Assembly: GCA_019694395.1 (NCBI GenBank)
Contig: JAIBCC010000023.1
Location: forward strand, 1 to 64,000
Length of the DNA stretch: 64,000 nucleotides
Reading direction: 5' to 3'
Source of the DNA: Pyrinomonadaceae bacterium
GTDB taxonomy: Bacteria > Acidobacteriota > Blastocatellia > Pyrinomonadales > Pyrinomonadaceae
Below the pieces are notes generated by a model. That model saw only the letters and a program-made list of their open reading frames with translations. It searched no databases and was not told the origin of the DNA. Of this stretch, positions 26,505 to 35,105 are shown piece after piece (positions within the stretch are counted from its first letter, which is position 1; every line of letters begins with the position of its first letter). A program made the position numbers and the translations under genes.

Positions 26505-26881
26505 ACCTTTTCCAAAATCACATTTGCAATCGCGTGTTCAGTCGTGTGCGACATCGAAAGATGAACTTTGTTTGCGCCAAGTTTTTCTAAAATATTCTGT
26601 GCTTCGCCTTTAATTTCAAAATACGGCGCACCGAATTCATCATTTTTAATTTCGACATCCTGCCACGAAATTTTTCCGCGCCAGCCTGTCCGTAAAGCCT
26701 TGAGAAAAGCCTCTTTAGCCGCAAAACGTGCCGCATAGCTTTGAGCCGAAGCCGCACCTTTATTTTCACAATATTCGCGCTCCTTTTCGGTAAAAACACG
26801 CTCGGCAAAGCGCGGCGTTCTTTCCAACGTCTCACGAATTCGATAAACTTCAATTATGTCAGTTCCGATTGATACAATCAT
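26501..26881 (-). CDS. acpS: holo-[acyl-carrier-protein] synthase
   Basis: 126 residues, the usual AcpS length. The metal-binding Asp lies in the IGTDIIEV start motif, the second acidic residue in FAAKEAFLKAL near 58-68, and the family end LSMSHTTEHAIANVI is present. The enzyme transfers 4'-phosphopantetheine from CoA to acyl carrier protein. Its start must be 26881 to keep the catalytic Asp; this overlaps the divergent pgeF start by 26 bp, so both promoters lie inside the opposite gene. No clear ribosome site is visible. Confidence 0.95.
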   Translation of the reverse strand: MIVSIGTDIIEVYRIRETLERTPRFAERVFTEKEREYCENKGAASAQSYAARFAAKEAFLKALRTGWRGKISWQDVEIKNDEFGAPYFEIKGEAQNILEKLGANKVHLSMSHTTEHAIANVILEKV

Positions 26882-27719
26882 TGAAAGTCAAAAGTCAGAA
26901 GAAACGATTTTAGCAGAAAACAATTTTTATTGGCGCGAAAAAGATGGAATTAAAGTTCTGATTTCGCAACTTTTAGAAGAAAACGGTTTCGTTAACGGTT
27001 TTTCTACCCGATTGGGCGGAGTTTCGCCTTTTCCCGAAAACAGTCTGAATTTAGCCGGATTTGATGAAGATTCGGCAGAAAATATTTTTGAAAATCGGCG
27101 TAGATTTTTGAATGTTCTTGACGGAAATCATAAATTTACTTCCGTTTGGCAAATCCACAGCGATTTGGTCAAAGTCGTTAAAACTCAAGCAGATATAGAC
27201 AATACCGAAGAAAAATATGATGCTCTGACCAGTAATTTGGAAAATCTTTTAATTGGTGTCAAAACGGCAGATTGCGTTCCCGTTCTCGTTGGCGACACAC
27301 TCACAGGCGCATATTCAGCCATTCACGCTGGCTGGCGCGGGACTGTTGAATCAATCGTTATCAAAGCCATCAACAAAATGCAGGAAAACTTTGGCACGCG
27401 CTCCGAAAATTTAGTTTGCGCGATTGGTCCTGCTGCGACTTGTCAAAGCTACGAAATCGGACAAGATGTAATTGACGCTTTTGCCAAAAACTTTCCAAAT
27501 TCTAAACATCTTTTTCAGCCGACCAAAGAAGGTCACGCCTTGATTGATTTGCATCTGGCGAACAAAGAACAACTCCTTTCAGTCGGTGTCCAGGCTGAAA
27601 ATATTGACATTGCACCGTTTTGCACCATGGAACGGACAGATTTGTTTTTTTCGTATCGGGTTGAGAAAAGAAAATTTGGAAAAACGGGGCGATTGTTGTC
27701 AGTCATTGGAAAACGTTAA
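26856..27719 (+). CDS. pgeF: laccase-domain purine nucleosidase-like protein (YfiH/PgeF)
   Basis: 287 residues of the multi-copper-like YfiH fold: GFSTRLGGVS near 48, WQIHSDLV near 98, the zinc-site motif TADCVPVLV near 137, AIHAGWRGT near 157 and IGPAATCQSYEIG near 195. Homologues correct wrong amino acids in cell-wall precursors or act on purine nucleosides; older annotation is polyphenol oxidase. The ATG at 26856 overlaps acpS. The conserved domain begins about 20 residues later, so a downstream non-ATG start cannot be excluded. Confidence 0.9.
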   Translation: MSVPIDTIIESQKSEETILAENNFYWREKDGIKVLISQLLEENGFVNGFSTRLGGVSPFPENSLNLAGFDEDSAENIFENRRRFLNVLDGNHKFTSVWQIHSDLVKVVKTQADIDNTEEKYDALTSNLENLLIGVKTADCVPVLVGDTLTGAYSAIHAGWRGTVESIVIKAINKMQENFGTRSENLVCAIGPAATCQSYEIGQDVIDAFAKNFPNSKHLFQPTKEGHALIDLHLANKEQLLSVGVQAENIDIAPFCTMERTDLFFSYRVEKRKFGKTGRLLSVIGKR

Positions 27720-27797
27720 TTTGAGCAAAGATTAGATTTAAGCTATTATCGTTATCGCTGACTTTGGTTAGCAATCTTGAAAGTCAAGGAGGTTATT

Positions 27798-28025
27798 ATG
27801 TCCGAACAAGACACAATACCGATGGACTTTGATGCAAAGATTCAAGTTCTTTGGGAGCAAGTTCAGTTTTTGCGAAAGCATCTAGCCGAAATTGCTCAAC
27901 AAAGTTGGATTCGTGAGCAAGAAGTTTGGAGTCTCAAATTTGAGGTTCACGCTTTACGGTTACGAATTCTGGAGCTTGAAGAAAAAAGAAAAGGATTGGG
28001 TGGTATCCAATCCAATTCTGATTAA
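27798..28025 (+). CDS. small coiled-coil protein
   Basis: 75 residues preceded by an excellent AAGGAGG site. From residue 15 onward it is one long predicted coiled coil (IQVLWEQVQFLRKHLAEIAQ, EVHALRLRILELEEKRK) with heptad leucines. It has no signal peptide. It is reminiscent of SlyX-like or scaffold peptides but not assignable. A GTGGGAAG/CTTCTCAC hairpin (28037-28061) follows. Confidence 0.6.
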   Translation: MSEQDTIPMDFDAKIQVLWEQVQFLRKHLAEIAQQSWIREQEVWSLKFEVHALRLRILELEEKRKGLGGIQSNSD

Positions 28026-28036
28026 CTTGTGTTAAA

Positions 28037-28061
28037 GTCGTGGGAAGTCTTTCAGGCTTCT
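28037..28061 (+). terminator. hairpin behind the coiled-coil gene
   Basis: GTGGGAAG pairs with CTTCTCAC around a 9-nt loop, 12 bp past the stop. The T-tract is poor, so it is only a possible terminator. Confidence 0.35.
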
Positions 28062-28103
28062 CACACTTTCAAGATAGTATTAATCCTCAACCAAGTCAAG
28101 AAT

Positions 28104-28571
28104 TTACTTAATCATTCCTTTTAGAGAAATCTCTTTCTTTTGCGGTTGATAGCAAACTTCGTTGGTGCAAGCCTGATAACTAATTACGGCGCGAATGATA
28201 ATCGTTTTACTTTTCAAATTCTTCGGCACATTAAATCCAAAATTGATTGTCGTTTTTCCCTGATAAACATTGATTTCGTCTTCGGAAAAGTCAAATTTTT
28301 TATCTTTGCCTTTTGGGTAATTTATTTTGAAATTGGCAGAATCTTTGCTGTTTAGCTGAACTGAGGTCGGAATCATAAAATCGCAAGTCGGTTGATTTGA
28401 GTTGATATGCAGTTCTTCGGGAATTTCTAAAACAATCGTTCCTTTTCCGTTTGCGCCGCGTTTGACTGAATTAAGCGAACCGCTGACAGAGATCGTTTGA
28501 GCATTGGCGAATAATGAAAATGTCGCAACGCAAATCAAAATGAAAAATAATTTAACTGCATTTTTTTTCAT
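28104..28571 (-). CDS. secreted DsbD N-terminal-domain protein
   Basis: 155 residues with a signal peptide ending at FANAQ (about 24). The rest is the immunoglobulin-like DsbD-alpha fold: ELHINSNQP near 54-62 and the cysteine pair in YQACTNEVCYQP near 134-145. In DsbD this domain passes electrons to periplasmic thiol proteins. Here it stands alone without the membrane or thioredoxin-like parts, so its electron donor would have to be encoded elsewhere. It follows the upstream gene by 4 bp and is probably co-transcribed with it. Confidence 0.8.
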   Translation of the reverse strand: MKKNAVKLFFILICVATFSLFANAQTISVSGSLNSVKRGANGKGTIVLEIPEELHINSNQPTCDFMIPTSVQLNSKDSANFKINYPKGKDKKFDFSEDEINVYQGKTTINFGFNVPKNLKSKTIIIRAVISYQACTNEVCYQPQKKEISLKGMIK

Positions 28572-28575
28572 AAAT

Positions 28576-29025
28576 TTACTTGAGAGAAAAACTATCCAAC
28601 ATTAATTTTATCGCCTCGGCAAATTTTTCTTCGTAATCAGGCAGAACCGAAATTTCCAACTCAAAAGATTTCTTCAGTTTTTTATTTACCAGAGTTTTGC
28701 TCAGAGTTTTGACAGTTATGTTTTGCTCAACTGTTTCTGTTTCAATTACTGCCGGATCATATTTTACACCATCTTTTTCTTTAACGGTTGCCCGGCATTG
28801 ATTCAGTTTATCGGCTTCATCTTCACCAAATTCTTTCGAGTAAGTTTCAAATTTAGATTCACTTCCCTCTTTAACCGGAATAATAAAATCGTTTGGCTTA
28901 GTGATTCTAAAATGCTCGGTCTCAAAGACTTCCTGTTCGTAGGCTTCACGCGCTGCTTTTTTGATCTTAGTCGAAACATACGCCATCAAAGCAACAATGA
29001 TGAATCCGACAATTAAAATTTCCAT
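28576..29025 (-). CDS. membrane-anchored protein of unknown function
   Basis: 149 residues. One N-terminal membrane helix (about 3-19) is followed by a charged soluble domain with a strand-rich middle and a C-terminal helix YEEKFAEAIKLMLDSFSLK. No family was recognised. The 4-bp spacing to the DsbD-like gene suggests they act together, perhaps in envelope thiol chemistry, but the protein has only one cysteine. Confidence 0.65.
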   Translation of the reverse strand: MEILIVGFIIVALMAYVSTKIKKAAREAYEQEVFETEHFRITKPNDFIIPVKEGSESKFETYSKEFGEDEADKLNQCRATVKEKDGVKYDPAVIETETVEQNITVKTLSKTLVNKKLKKSFELEISVLPDYEEKFAEAIKLMLDSFSLK

Positions 29026-29041
29026 AGTGTATTAGGATTTT

Positions 29042-29190
29042 AACGCAAAGACGCAAAGGGGCAAAGACGCAAAGTTTTAAAGACAATTTAGAACGACGAT
29101 TTTTCTTCAATTTAGTCTTTTTACTTTTTACTTTTTACTTTTTACTTTTACCTTTTTACTTTTACCTTTGCTTCTCTGCATCTTTGCGTT
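29042..29190. repeat. element bounded by ACGCAAAG arms, with a heptad tract inside
   Basis: The left arm is a run of the 8-bp unit ACGCAAAG (29043-29075), and the right end reads CTTTGCGTT (29182-29190). Between them lies a TACTTTT heptad run (about 29118-29170, seven or more units). It fills the gap between two minus-strand genes. Confidence 0.65.
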
Positions 29191-29202
29191 GAAAAAATTA
29201 TC

Positions 29203-30288
29203 TCACCGAACAATCTGCACTAAATTAGGCTGAGTTTTTGCCGCCAACTGACCGCAAGCCGCGTAAATATCACGACCACGCGGACGGCGTTGGTAAGAAT
29301 CAATCCCGTTTTTGGCTAAAACTTGCTGAAAGCGTTCAATTTGTTCCGGAGCAGAAGGTTTATATTCTAACGGTTCAGCCGGATTATGCGGAATAATATT
29401 AATTTTGACTCGCCGTAAATCGTGTTTATTCAATAGATCCGCTAAATCCTGTGCATCTTTTTCCGAATCGTTGACTCCACCGAGCATTACATATTCAAAA
29501 GTAAATCTTTCGCCGCGCCGCAGAGATTTTTCAAAAGTTTTTGCCGCTGTAAAAAGCTCGTCCAAATCCCAGCGTTTATTAATCGGCATTAATTTATCGC
29601 GCAATTCGTTATTCGGAGCAGAAAGCGAAATTGCCAGATGCGGACGATTTTCCAGATCAGCAAATTCGTAAATTTTCGGCACGATTCCGGCAGTTGAAAC
29701 CGTCACCCGATTTGGAACAATAAAAAGTCCGTCCTTTTCGGACATAATATTTAAGGCTTTGATGAGATTTTCAAAATTCAAAAATGGCTCGCCCGCGCCC
29801 ATTGCGACTAAATTTGTGCCGTGCGGAGTTTCGCCCGCTACGCCGTAAACATCATTTAAGACAATAATTATCTGCTCAATTATTTCCCCTGTCGTCAGGT
29901 TTCGCAATAATCCCAATTTTGCCGTCAGACAAAAATCGCATTTCAGCGGACAACCTGATTGTGACGAAAAACAAATCGTGTCGCGCGATTCGGACGGAAG
30001 AAAAACCGCTTCGACCGGAAAATTATCGTGAGTTTTCATCAAAAACCGGCGCGTTCCGTCTTCGGAAATATAACGCGATTCAACCCGCAAAGTCGAAGTT
30101 TGAGCAACTGCACCGAGCTTTTCCCGAAACGCTTTCGGCAAATCCGTAATCTCATCAAATTCCCGCACACGACGAGCGTGCAACGCCGAAAAAATCTGTT
30201 TCGCCCGATATTTCGGTTCGCCGTGAGCAGCGACAAATTCAATTAATTCGTCTTTAGTTAATCCTTGGAGATGGATTTTTTCACTCAT
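29203..30288 (-). CDS. rlmN: 23S rRNA (adenine(2503)-C(2))-methyltransferase
   Basis: 361 residues. The radical-SAM cluster motif CPLKCDFC, the SAM-binding NLVAMGAGEP, and a C-terminal methyl-carrying Cys in YAACGQL define RlmN, which methylates A2503 of 23S rRNA and A37 of some tRNAs. ATG at 30288 (MSEKIHLQGL) is used instead of an upstream in-frame start that would add 12 atypical residues. Confidence 0.95.
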   Translation of the reverse strand: MSEKIHLQGLTKDELIEFVAAHGEPKYRAKQIFSALHARRVREFDEITDLPKAFREKLGAVAQTSTLRVESRYISEDGTRRFLMKTHDNFPVEAVFLPSESRDTICFSSQSGCPLKCDFCLTAKLGLLRNLTTGEIIEQIIIVLNDVYGVAGETPHGTNLVAMGAGEPFLNFENLIKALNIMSEKDGLFIVPNRVTVSTAGIVPKIYEFADLENRPHLAISLSAPNNELRDKLMPINKRWDLDELFTAAKTFEKSLRRGERFTFEYVMLGGVNDSEKDAQDLADLLNKHDLRRVKINIIPHNPAEPLEYKPSAPEQIERFQQVLAKNGIDSYQRRPRGRDIYAACGQLAAKTQPNLVQIVR

Positions 30289-30377
30289 CACAGCTATTTT
30301 AGCGGATTTTACGCATAAAAACATCTTTTCCGTTGTTTTAATTACGCGATTTTTTTTACAATAAAGAACACAAAAAT

Positions 30378-31259
30378 ATGAAGAACTGGAAGATTTCAGG
30401 TTGTCTGTTAGCGGGTCTAATAACAGTAATTGTCATTGCGGCATGTGCTTGGTTTGCCTATAAAATGCGGGAATCAACGGTGGATAATCAGCCAACCGAT
30501 AATCAACCGGTAAACAACGCGCCAACTTCCAAAGAAAATGAGTCAGCCCTCAATAAATTTTTACCATTGGGAAATCCGTCGAACGCAGTTTTTAATCAAA
30601 ACAGCCCGAATAACTATCTGATGCAGGGCGAATATTTTTCGCTTTCCTACAATCGTGATAAAGGAATTCCGAATTGGGTAATGTGGCGTTTGAATAAAAA
30701 TTCCTTTGGAGATGCCGAACGTCAAAACGATTTTCGCCCGGATGATCGTTTGCCGGACGGTTGGACGAGAATCACACCAAACGATTATACCAATAGCGGT
30801 TTTGATCGCGGACATCTTTGTCCCAGCGCAGACCGTTCAAGTTCGGAAGGTGCGAACAGCACAACCTTTTTGATGTCTAATATTGCTCCGCAAGCCCACG
30901 ACCTCAACACCGGACCTTGGGAAAAACTGGAAAGCTATTCACGCAGTGCCGCCCGACGCAATATGACGCTTTACATCATTGCGGGGCAATACGGCGACAA
31001 AGGAAAGATCAAAAATAAAGTTACGATTCCAACCAATTTTTGGAAAATCGTCATTGCAGTTCCGAACGGAGAAAATATTAATAAAAACTCAAGAATCGTT
31101 GCCGTTGATATGCCGAATGTGGACGGAATCGGCAGCAAAAATTGGCGCGATTATCAAACTACAGTGCAGCAAATTGAACAAAAAACAGGCTATAATTTTT
31201 TAACTGTATTACCTGCTGATGTGCAAAATGCGCTAAAAACGAAGATTGATACGAAATAA
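30378..31259 (+). CDS. exported DNA/RNA non-specific endonuclease
   Basis: 293 residues. An N-terminal hydrophobic helix (about 9-29) acts as anchor or signal, followed by an Asn/Pro-rich linker and a beta-beta-alpha-Me nuclease domain of the NucA/NUC1 family. The catalytic motif is DRGHLCPSADRS near 146-157, and the metal-binding Asn lies in NIAPQAHDLNTGPW near 170. It cleaves DNA and RNA outside the cytoplasm, for nutrient release or defence. No inhibitor gene is adjacent, consistent with direct export. Confidence 0.92.
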   Translation: MKNWKISGCLLAGLITVIVIAACAWFAYKMRESTVDNQPTDNQPVNNAPTSKENESALNKFLPLGNPSNAVFNQNSPNNYLMQGEYFSLSYNRDKGIPNWVMWRLNKNSFGDAERQNDFRPDDRLPDGWTRITPNDYTNSGFDRGHLCPSADRSSSEGANSTTFLMSNIAPQAHDLNTGPWEKLESYSRSAARRNMTLYIIAGQYGDKGKIKNKVTIPTNFWKIVIAVPNGENINKNSRIVAVDMPNVDGIGSKNWRDYQTTVQQIEQKTGYNFLTVLPADVQNALKTKIDTK

Positions 31260-31274
31260 TAATTTTCTAAAAAT

Positions 31275-31375
31275 TCTTTTTGATCAAGAAAAAAGCAAAA
31301 GTCCAAATTGATCTTCCGATTTTTACCTTTTGCCTTTTTACTTTTTACTTTTGTTTAGAGCCTCGACACGCGAGA
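31275..31375. repeat. heptad-rich spacer
   Basis: Purine-rich AAAAAAGCAAAAGTCC on the left and a CTTTTTACTTTTTACTTTT run on the right form inverted, roughly 7-bp-periodic arms between convergent genes. Confidence 0.4.
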
Positions 31376-31392
31376 CTTAAATTTTGGCTTTA

Positions 31393-32568
31393 TCAGCCCT
31401 CGACCATTACGAACTTGCTAAACGCCGTTTCTTCCTGAGTTTTGATACTCGCAATATTTTTGAACTCATTCTCGCTCAAAATAGTTGGCAGATTGGCATC
31501 GGTAAAATTCGGATCGGGTTTATACCAGGGCTGCGCTTCAAAGTATTTTTGCAATTTCGGATCTTTAAAAATTCTCCCGTGTTTGGCAAAAATTTCGTTG
31601 CGTAAAATGCGTAAATCTTCGAGATACATTCCGTAGAAAAATTCCTCCGGTAAAGCTTCCGTTGTGATCTTATCGCGCATTTTCGCTTCATACGCCTGAA
31701 GCAATTTAACATTTGCTTCTTCCGTCGCATTAAGCTTGATTTTCGATTGATCTTTTAACGGTTTATACCAGGGCTGCCATTCAAAAGCCTGTTTATATGC
31801 GGCAACCGTGAATTTTTTACCACGACGGGCGAAAAACTCATTTTGCATCAAACGTATTTCGTTGAAACTAACACCTTTAAGCTGATCTTCCTTGAGCAAA
31901 ACATTTTGGAATTTATCCATATCGCCAAAGGAAACTTCGACTTTACGGTCTTCGTTGCGTCTAGTAATGAATTTTTCCAGATTTTTGCGCTCAATGGCAG
32001 AAAGCATTGTCGGTTGATAATTCACATTTCGTTTATACCAATAGCGTTCGTCAAAATATTTTTGCAGCCATTCCTGATCGGAAAAAGTTTTGCCGTGAAT
32101 CGCTTCAAATTCAGCAATTAAAACGCTCCAATCAGCCGCAGAATTCGCGTAAATTTTGTCATCGGGAATTTCTTTATCTTTCCAATAACGCAAATCGCCG
32201 GGTTCAACACTGTAATGCAGCTCGGCTTCTTTCAAACGAATCAGGTCAAGATTTTGCCGTTCAATTTGAGTTAAAACCGAGTTGCTGAATTTTGGATTAG
32301 GCTTATACCAGGACTGCTTTTCCAAATAATTCTGAATGTATTTTTCCACAAAAACTCTACCGTGTTTACCGAAAACGACTCCGCGCAAAAGCGCCAGCTC
32401 ATTGATCGGTTCAGCTTCGCCTTCTTCAAATTTGAATTTGTTAAGCTCGGCTTTGGTAATTAGTTTTTTGGAAAAATCAAAATTGTGGTATTTTTTCACG
32501 TTGTCCTGCGCAAACAGAACAGTTGAAAAAATTAACAGAATCCCAAGCAATAAAATTTTTCGGGACAT
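31393..32568 (-). CDS. secreted protein with four YARHG domains
   Basis: 391 residues with a signal peptide ending at VLFAQ (about 20). Four copies of the YARHG-type motif are spread along the chain: LRGVVFGKHGRVF, the degenerate LIAEFEAIHGKTF, MQNEFFARRGKKF and LRNEIFAKHGRIF. Each is followed within 25 residues by an (S/P)WYKP or YWYKR segment. YARHG is an extracellular domain presumed to bind cell-surface components. Function is otherwise unknown. Confidence 0.85.
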   Translation of the reverse strand: MSRKILLLGILLIFSTVLFAQDNVKKYHNFDFSKKLITKAELNKFKFEEGEAEPINELALLRGVVFGKHGRVFVEKYIQNYLEKQSWYKPNPKFSNSVLTQIERQNLDLIRLKEAELHYSVEPGDLRYWKDKEIPDDKIYANSAADWSVLIAEFEAIHGKTFSDQEWLQKYFDERYWYKRNVNYQPTMLSAIERKNLEKFITRRNEDRKVEVSFGDMDKFQNVLLKEDQLKGVSFNEIRLMQNEFFARRGKKFTVAAYKQAFEWQPWYKPLKDQSKIKLNATEEANVKLLQAYEAKMRDKITTEALPEEFFYGMYLEDLRILRNEIFAKHGRIFKDPKLQKYFEAQPWYKPDPNFTDANLPTILSENEFKNIASIKTQEETAFSKFVMVEG

Positions 32569-32584
32569 TTTTCCTCCTAAAATT

Positions 32585-32726
32585 TTGACCTTTGAACTTT
32601 GATTTTTGAACTTGGAATCTTTTGCTCAAAATTGAGCTTTTTTCTTTAATAATTATTGGTAAAAGAAATATTCAATTTTGTTAGCGAAAAGAAAATCAAA
32701 GATCAAAGGTCTAAGATCAAAAATCA
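32585..32726. repeat. inverted arms of GATCAAA/TTTGAAC heptads
   Basis: The left arm (32585-32619) carries TTTGACC/TTTGAAC units, and the right arm (32692-32726) carries GATCAAA/GGTCTAA units in reverse orientation. The right arm runs into the stop region of the OsmC gene. Confidence 0.5.
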
Positions 32727-33149
32727 ATTTTCAATTATTTCAAAACTCGTCGTAATTTCGGCAGTCGGTCTGACAGTCGCCGCCACCGAACAATATTTTT
32801 CGTCCGAAAGTTTAATAGCTTGCTCCACCGCTTGCTCGGAAACGTTACGTCCATACACGATATGGTGAACATTTATCTTCTTGTATGAACGTGGATGTTC
32901 GTCGCGTCTTTCCGCCGTGACTTCAATTTTATAATCGGTCACAATTTGCCGTTTCTTTTCAAGGATCGAAACTACATCAACTGCGGTGCAGCTGCCGACA
33001 GCAATCAAAAGTAATTCCATCGGAGTCGGCGCAGAATGCCTATCACCTTTGGTATCAACAGTTATTGCGTGTCCGCTGGGACTGGTGCCGATAAAAAATT
33101 CGTCTCGTGCGTAATGAATGGTGGTTCTATAATTATTTTCGGACATCAA
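32724..33149 (-). CDS. OsmC family protein
   Basis: 141 residues. The fold and motifs fit OsmC-type peroxide-reactive or YhfA-like proteins: APTPMELLLIAVGSCTAVDVVSIL contains the first reactive Cys near 53, and DEKYCSVAATVRPTAEI the second near 119. OsmC/Ohr proteins reduce organic peroxides with the Cys pair. YhfA-like members have unknown substrates, and this length suits either. Confidence 0.88.
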   Translation of the reverse strand: MMSENNYRTTIHYARDEFFIGTSPSGHAITVDTKGDRHSAPTPMELLLIAVGSCTAVDVVSILEKKRQIVTDYKIEVTAERRDEHPRSYKKINVHHIVYGRNVSEQAVEQAIKLSDEKYCSVAATVRPTAEITTSFEIIEN

Positions 33150-33256
33150 TTACTCCGTCTATTTGAACGTAAAAGGCACGTTTTCTTGCGTAAATATTAG
33201 CATAAAAAATTGCATTAATTGACAACTTTTTATCATAATTACTGCAACTAAATTTT

Positions 33257-33272
33257 TGGCACAAAAAATGCT
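33257..33272 (+). promoter_or_regulatory. sigma-54 (-24/-12) promoter candidate, one mismatch
   Basis: TGGCACAAAAAATGCT has GG and GC with the correct 10-base gap and one mismatch (A for T before TGC). The predicted start is near 33284, leaving a leader of about 36 nt with AAGGAG before the ATG at 33320. Confidence 0.5.
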
Positions 33273-33319
33273 GTTAATCTGCAAGGACGATGCGTTTTTT
33301 TCGCCAATAAGGAGACAAA

Positions 33320-34942
33320 ATGATTAAGTTTAACCGCCAAATTTTCGCAATTTTAACTATTTGTTTGTTATCGTTCGGCGTTTTTGCTCAGAGTTCGGTT
33401 GATGAGCGTCAGGTCAATGAGGTTTTGAGTAATATCAATATCAAACTTGATGATTTTCAAGAAAATATTAATTTTGAAGTAAATCGCAATTCGGTCAACC
33501 AATCGGATGAAACGAAAATTGGCGATTCGCTCCGAAATCTGCGCGGTGATCTTGATAATCTGCGCGACAATATTGCAGCCCGCCGTGATTCGCAGACCGA
33601 TGTCCGGCAAATTTTGGTAACCGCTCAAAGATTCAATGATTATTTGCTTCGTTTGAAATTAAACGCCAAATCGCAAAATGCCTGGAAAAATGCTCGCGGA
33701 CAAATTGACCGGCTAGCTTCGATTTACGGCGTTCAATCAACCTGGAATAATTCAGTAAACCAAATAAATGCAAATTTTAGCGATAACAATTTGAACGGAA
33801 CATATCAGATAGACGGTTCACGCAGCGATGATGTGCATCAAATTGCTGCTGATGCGACTCAAAATCTGAGCAGTAATCGTGATGAAGCCAAACAGGAATT
33901 GGAAGAAAAACTTGAAGCACCGCAACGTTTAGCCATTGAGATCAGAGGCAATCAGGTTTCCGTAGTTTCGGATTTAGCTCCGCAAATTACGCTTTCGGCT
34001 GACGGTCAAGACCGCACCGAAACTCTTTCGGACGGTTCGCAGGTTCGTCTACGCACGACCCTGCGCGGACAGGAATTAATTGTGGCTAAACTTGCTACAA
34101 ATGATGATTACACCGTAACTTTTACGTCAACTGATAACGGCAGAACTTTAAAAGTTTCCCGCCGAATTACTACCCAATATTTGAGCGAAACCGTTTTTGC
34201 TGAAAGTTTTTACACTAAATCGGATTCGATAGCGCAAATGGATATTTACGGAAATGATAATAACGGTCAAACTGCAACGACCAATAATTATCCGAATTCA
34301 AATCCGAATAATTATCCGAACGGCAATGGCGGAAATTACCCGGATCCAAATCCAACCCCAAATCCGCCCACTAATAATAGTCCGACCATCAATCGTCCGA
34401 TGAAATATGGTCAATTTATTGTGCCGAACGGTGAAATGCTGACCGGAGTTCTGGAAAATAATCTGACCACCAAATATTCGCAAAATAATGACCGGTTTAC
34501 AATGCGGGTGACAGCTCCGAGTCAATATCAAGGCGCAATTATCGAAGGCTACGTTTCAGGAATTGACCGTTCAAACCGTAATCCGGTTGGCGGAGCTAAG
34601 ATAACGCTTAATTTTGAAACTATTCGCTTAGCCAACGGTCAAAACTATGATTTCGCGGGATTTTTGCAAAGTATTACAGATGTCAACGGCAACTCGGTCA
34701 AGGTTGATTCGGAAGGAACAGCGTCAAAATCGCAAACCAAAGAAACCGCTAAACGTGCCGGAATCGGTGCCGGAGTCGGCGCTATAATCGGCGGTATTAT
34801 CGGCGGTGCCAAAGGCGCAATCATCGGTGCCGGAATCGGTGCCGGGGGCGGCGCAGGAACGGTTGCAATCCAAAACCAAGGGGATCTGGAACTCCAAGCC
34901 GGTTCATCAATCACAGTGCAAAGTTCTGCACCAAACAGCTAA
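33320..34942 (+). CDS. secreted glycine-zipper protein
   Basis: 540 residues with a signal peptide ending at VFAQ (about 24). Residues about 25-150 form helices with Arg/Asn/Gln-rich heptads. A beta-rich middle follows, then an Asn/Pro-rich low-complexity linker (about 314-355) and a folded region with MKYGQFIVPNGEMLTGVL. The C-terminal glycine zipper (about 474-515, GIGAGVGAIIGGIIGGAKG) resembles outer-membrane-inserting glycine-zipper segments. It is probably surface- or outer-membrane-associated. Transcription is likely from the sigma-54-type site at 33257. Confidence 0.7.
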   Translation: MIKFNRQIFAILTICLLSFGVFAQSSVDERQVNEVLSNINIKLDDFQENINFEVNRNSVNQSDETKIGDSLRNLRGDLDNLRDNIAARRDSQTDVRQILVTAQRFNDYLLRLKLNAKSQNAWKNARGQIDRLASIYGVQSTWNNSVNQINANFSDNNLNGTYQIDGSRSDDVHQIAADATQNLSSNRDEAKQELEEKLEAPQRLAIEIRGNQVSVVSDLAPQITLSADGQDRTETLSDGSQVRLRTTLRGQELIVAKLATNDDYTVTFTSTDNGRTLKVSRRITTQYLSETVFAESFYTKSDSIAQMDIYGNDNNGQTATTNNYPNSNPNNYPNGNGGNYPDPNPTPNPPTNNSPTINRPMKYGQFIVPNGEMLTGVLENNLTTKYSQNNDRFTMRVTAPSQYQGAIIEGYVSGIDRSNRNPVGGAKITLNFETIRLANGQNYDFAGFLQSITDVNGNSVKVDSEGTASKSQTKETAKRAGIGAGVGAIIGGIIGGAKGAIIGAGIGAGGGAGTVAIQNQGDLELQAGSSITVQSSAPNS

Positions 34943-34965
34943 AAAACATTGCATTCAAATGAATT

Positions 34966-34992
34966 AAGACGGGTAGATTTTCTGCTCGTCTT
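34966..34992 (+). terminator. terminator of the glycine-zipper gene
   Basis: AAGACG...CGTCTT with further inner pairing forms a stem-loop 24 bp past the stop, followed by TTTATTTT. Confidence 0.65.
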
Positions 34993-35033
34993 TTATTTTG
35001 AATCCTTGTTCCTTGTTTTTTAGGAAAAAAGTT

Positions 35034-35068
35034 ATATGATTTTTTTGAGAAAATCATATTGCTATAAT
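35034..35068 (+). promoter_or_regulatory. promoter with overlapping palindromic operator
   Basis: ATATGATTTT (35034-35043) and AAAATCATAT (35050-35059) form a perfect 10-bp inverted repeat with a 6-bp spacer, directly before a consensus -10 TATAAT (35063-35068). The palindrome covers the expected -35 region, so a repressor or activator probably binds there. It controls the gene at 35106. Confidence 0.5.
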
Positions 35069-35105
35069 ATTTTCAAAATAATTATCTTATGGGAGAACTT
35101 TTACC

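Noticed and set aside
29118..29170. Possible CRISPR array from regular repeats
   Set aside because: The unit is 7 bp with no spacers, so it is a simple tandem repeat.
33170..33187. AGGCACG...TTGC sequence resembling a sigma-54 promoter upstream of the OsmC region
   Set aside because: The GG-to-GC gap is one base too long (11 rather than 10), which sigma-54 does not tolerate.
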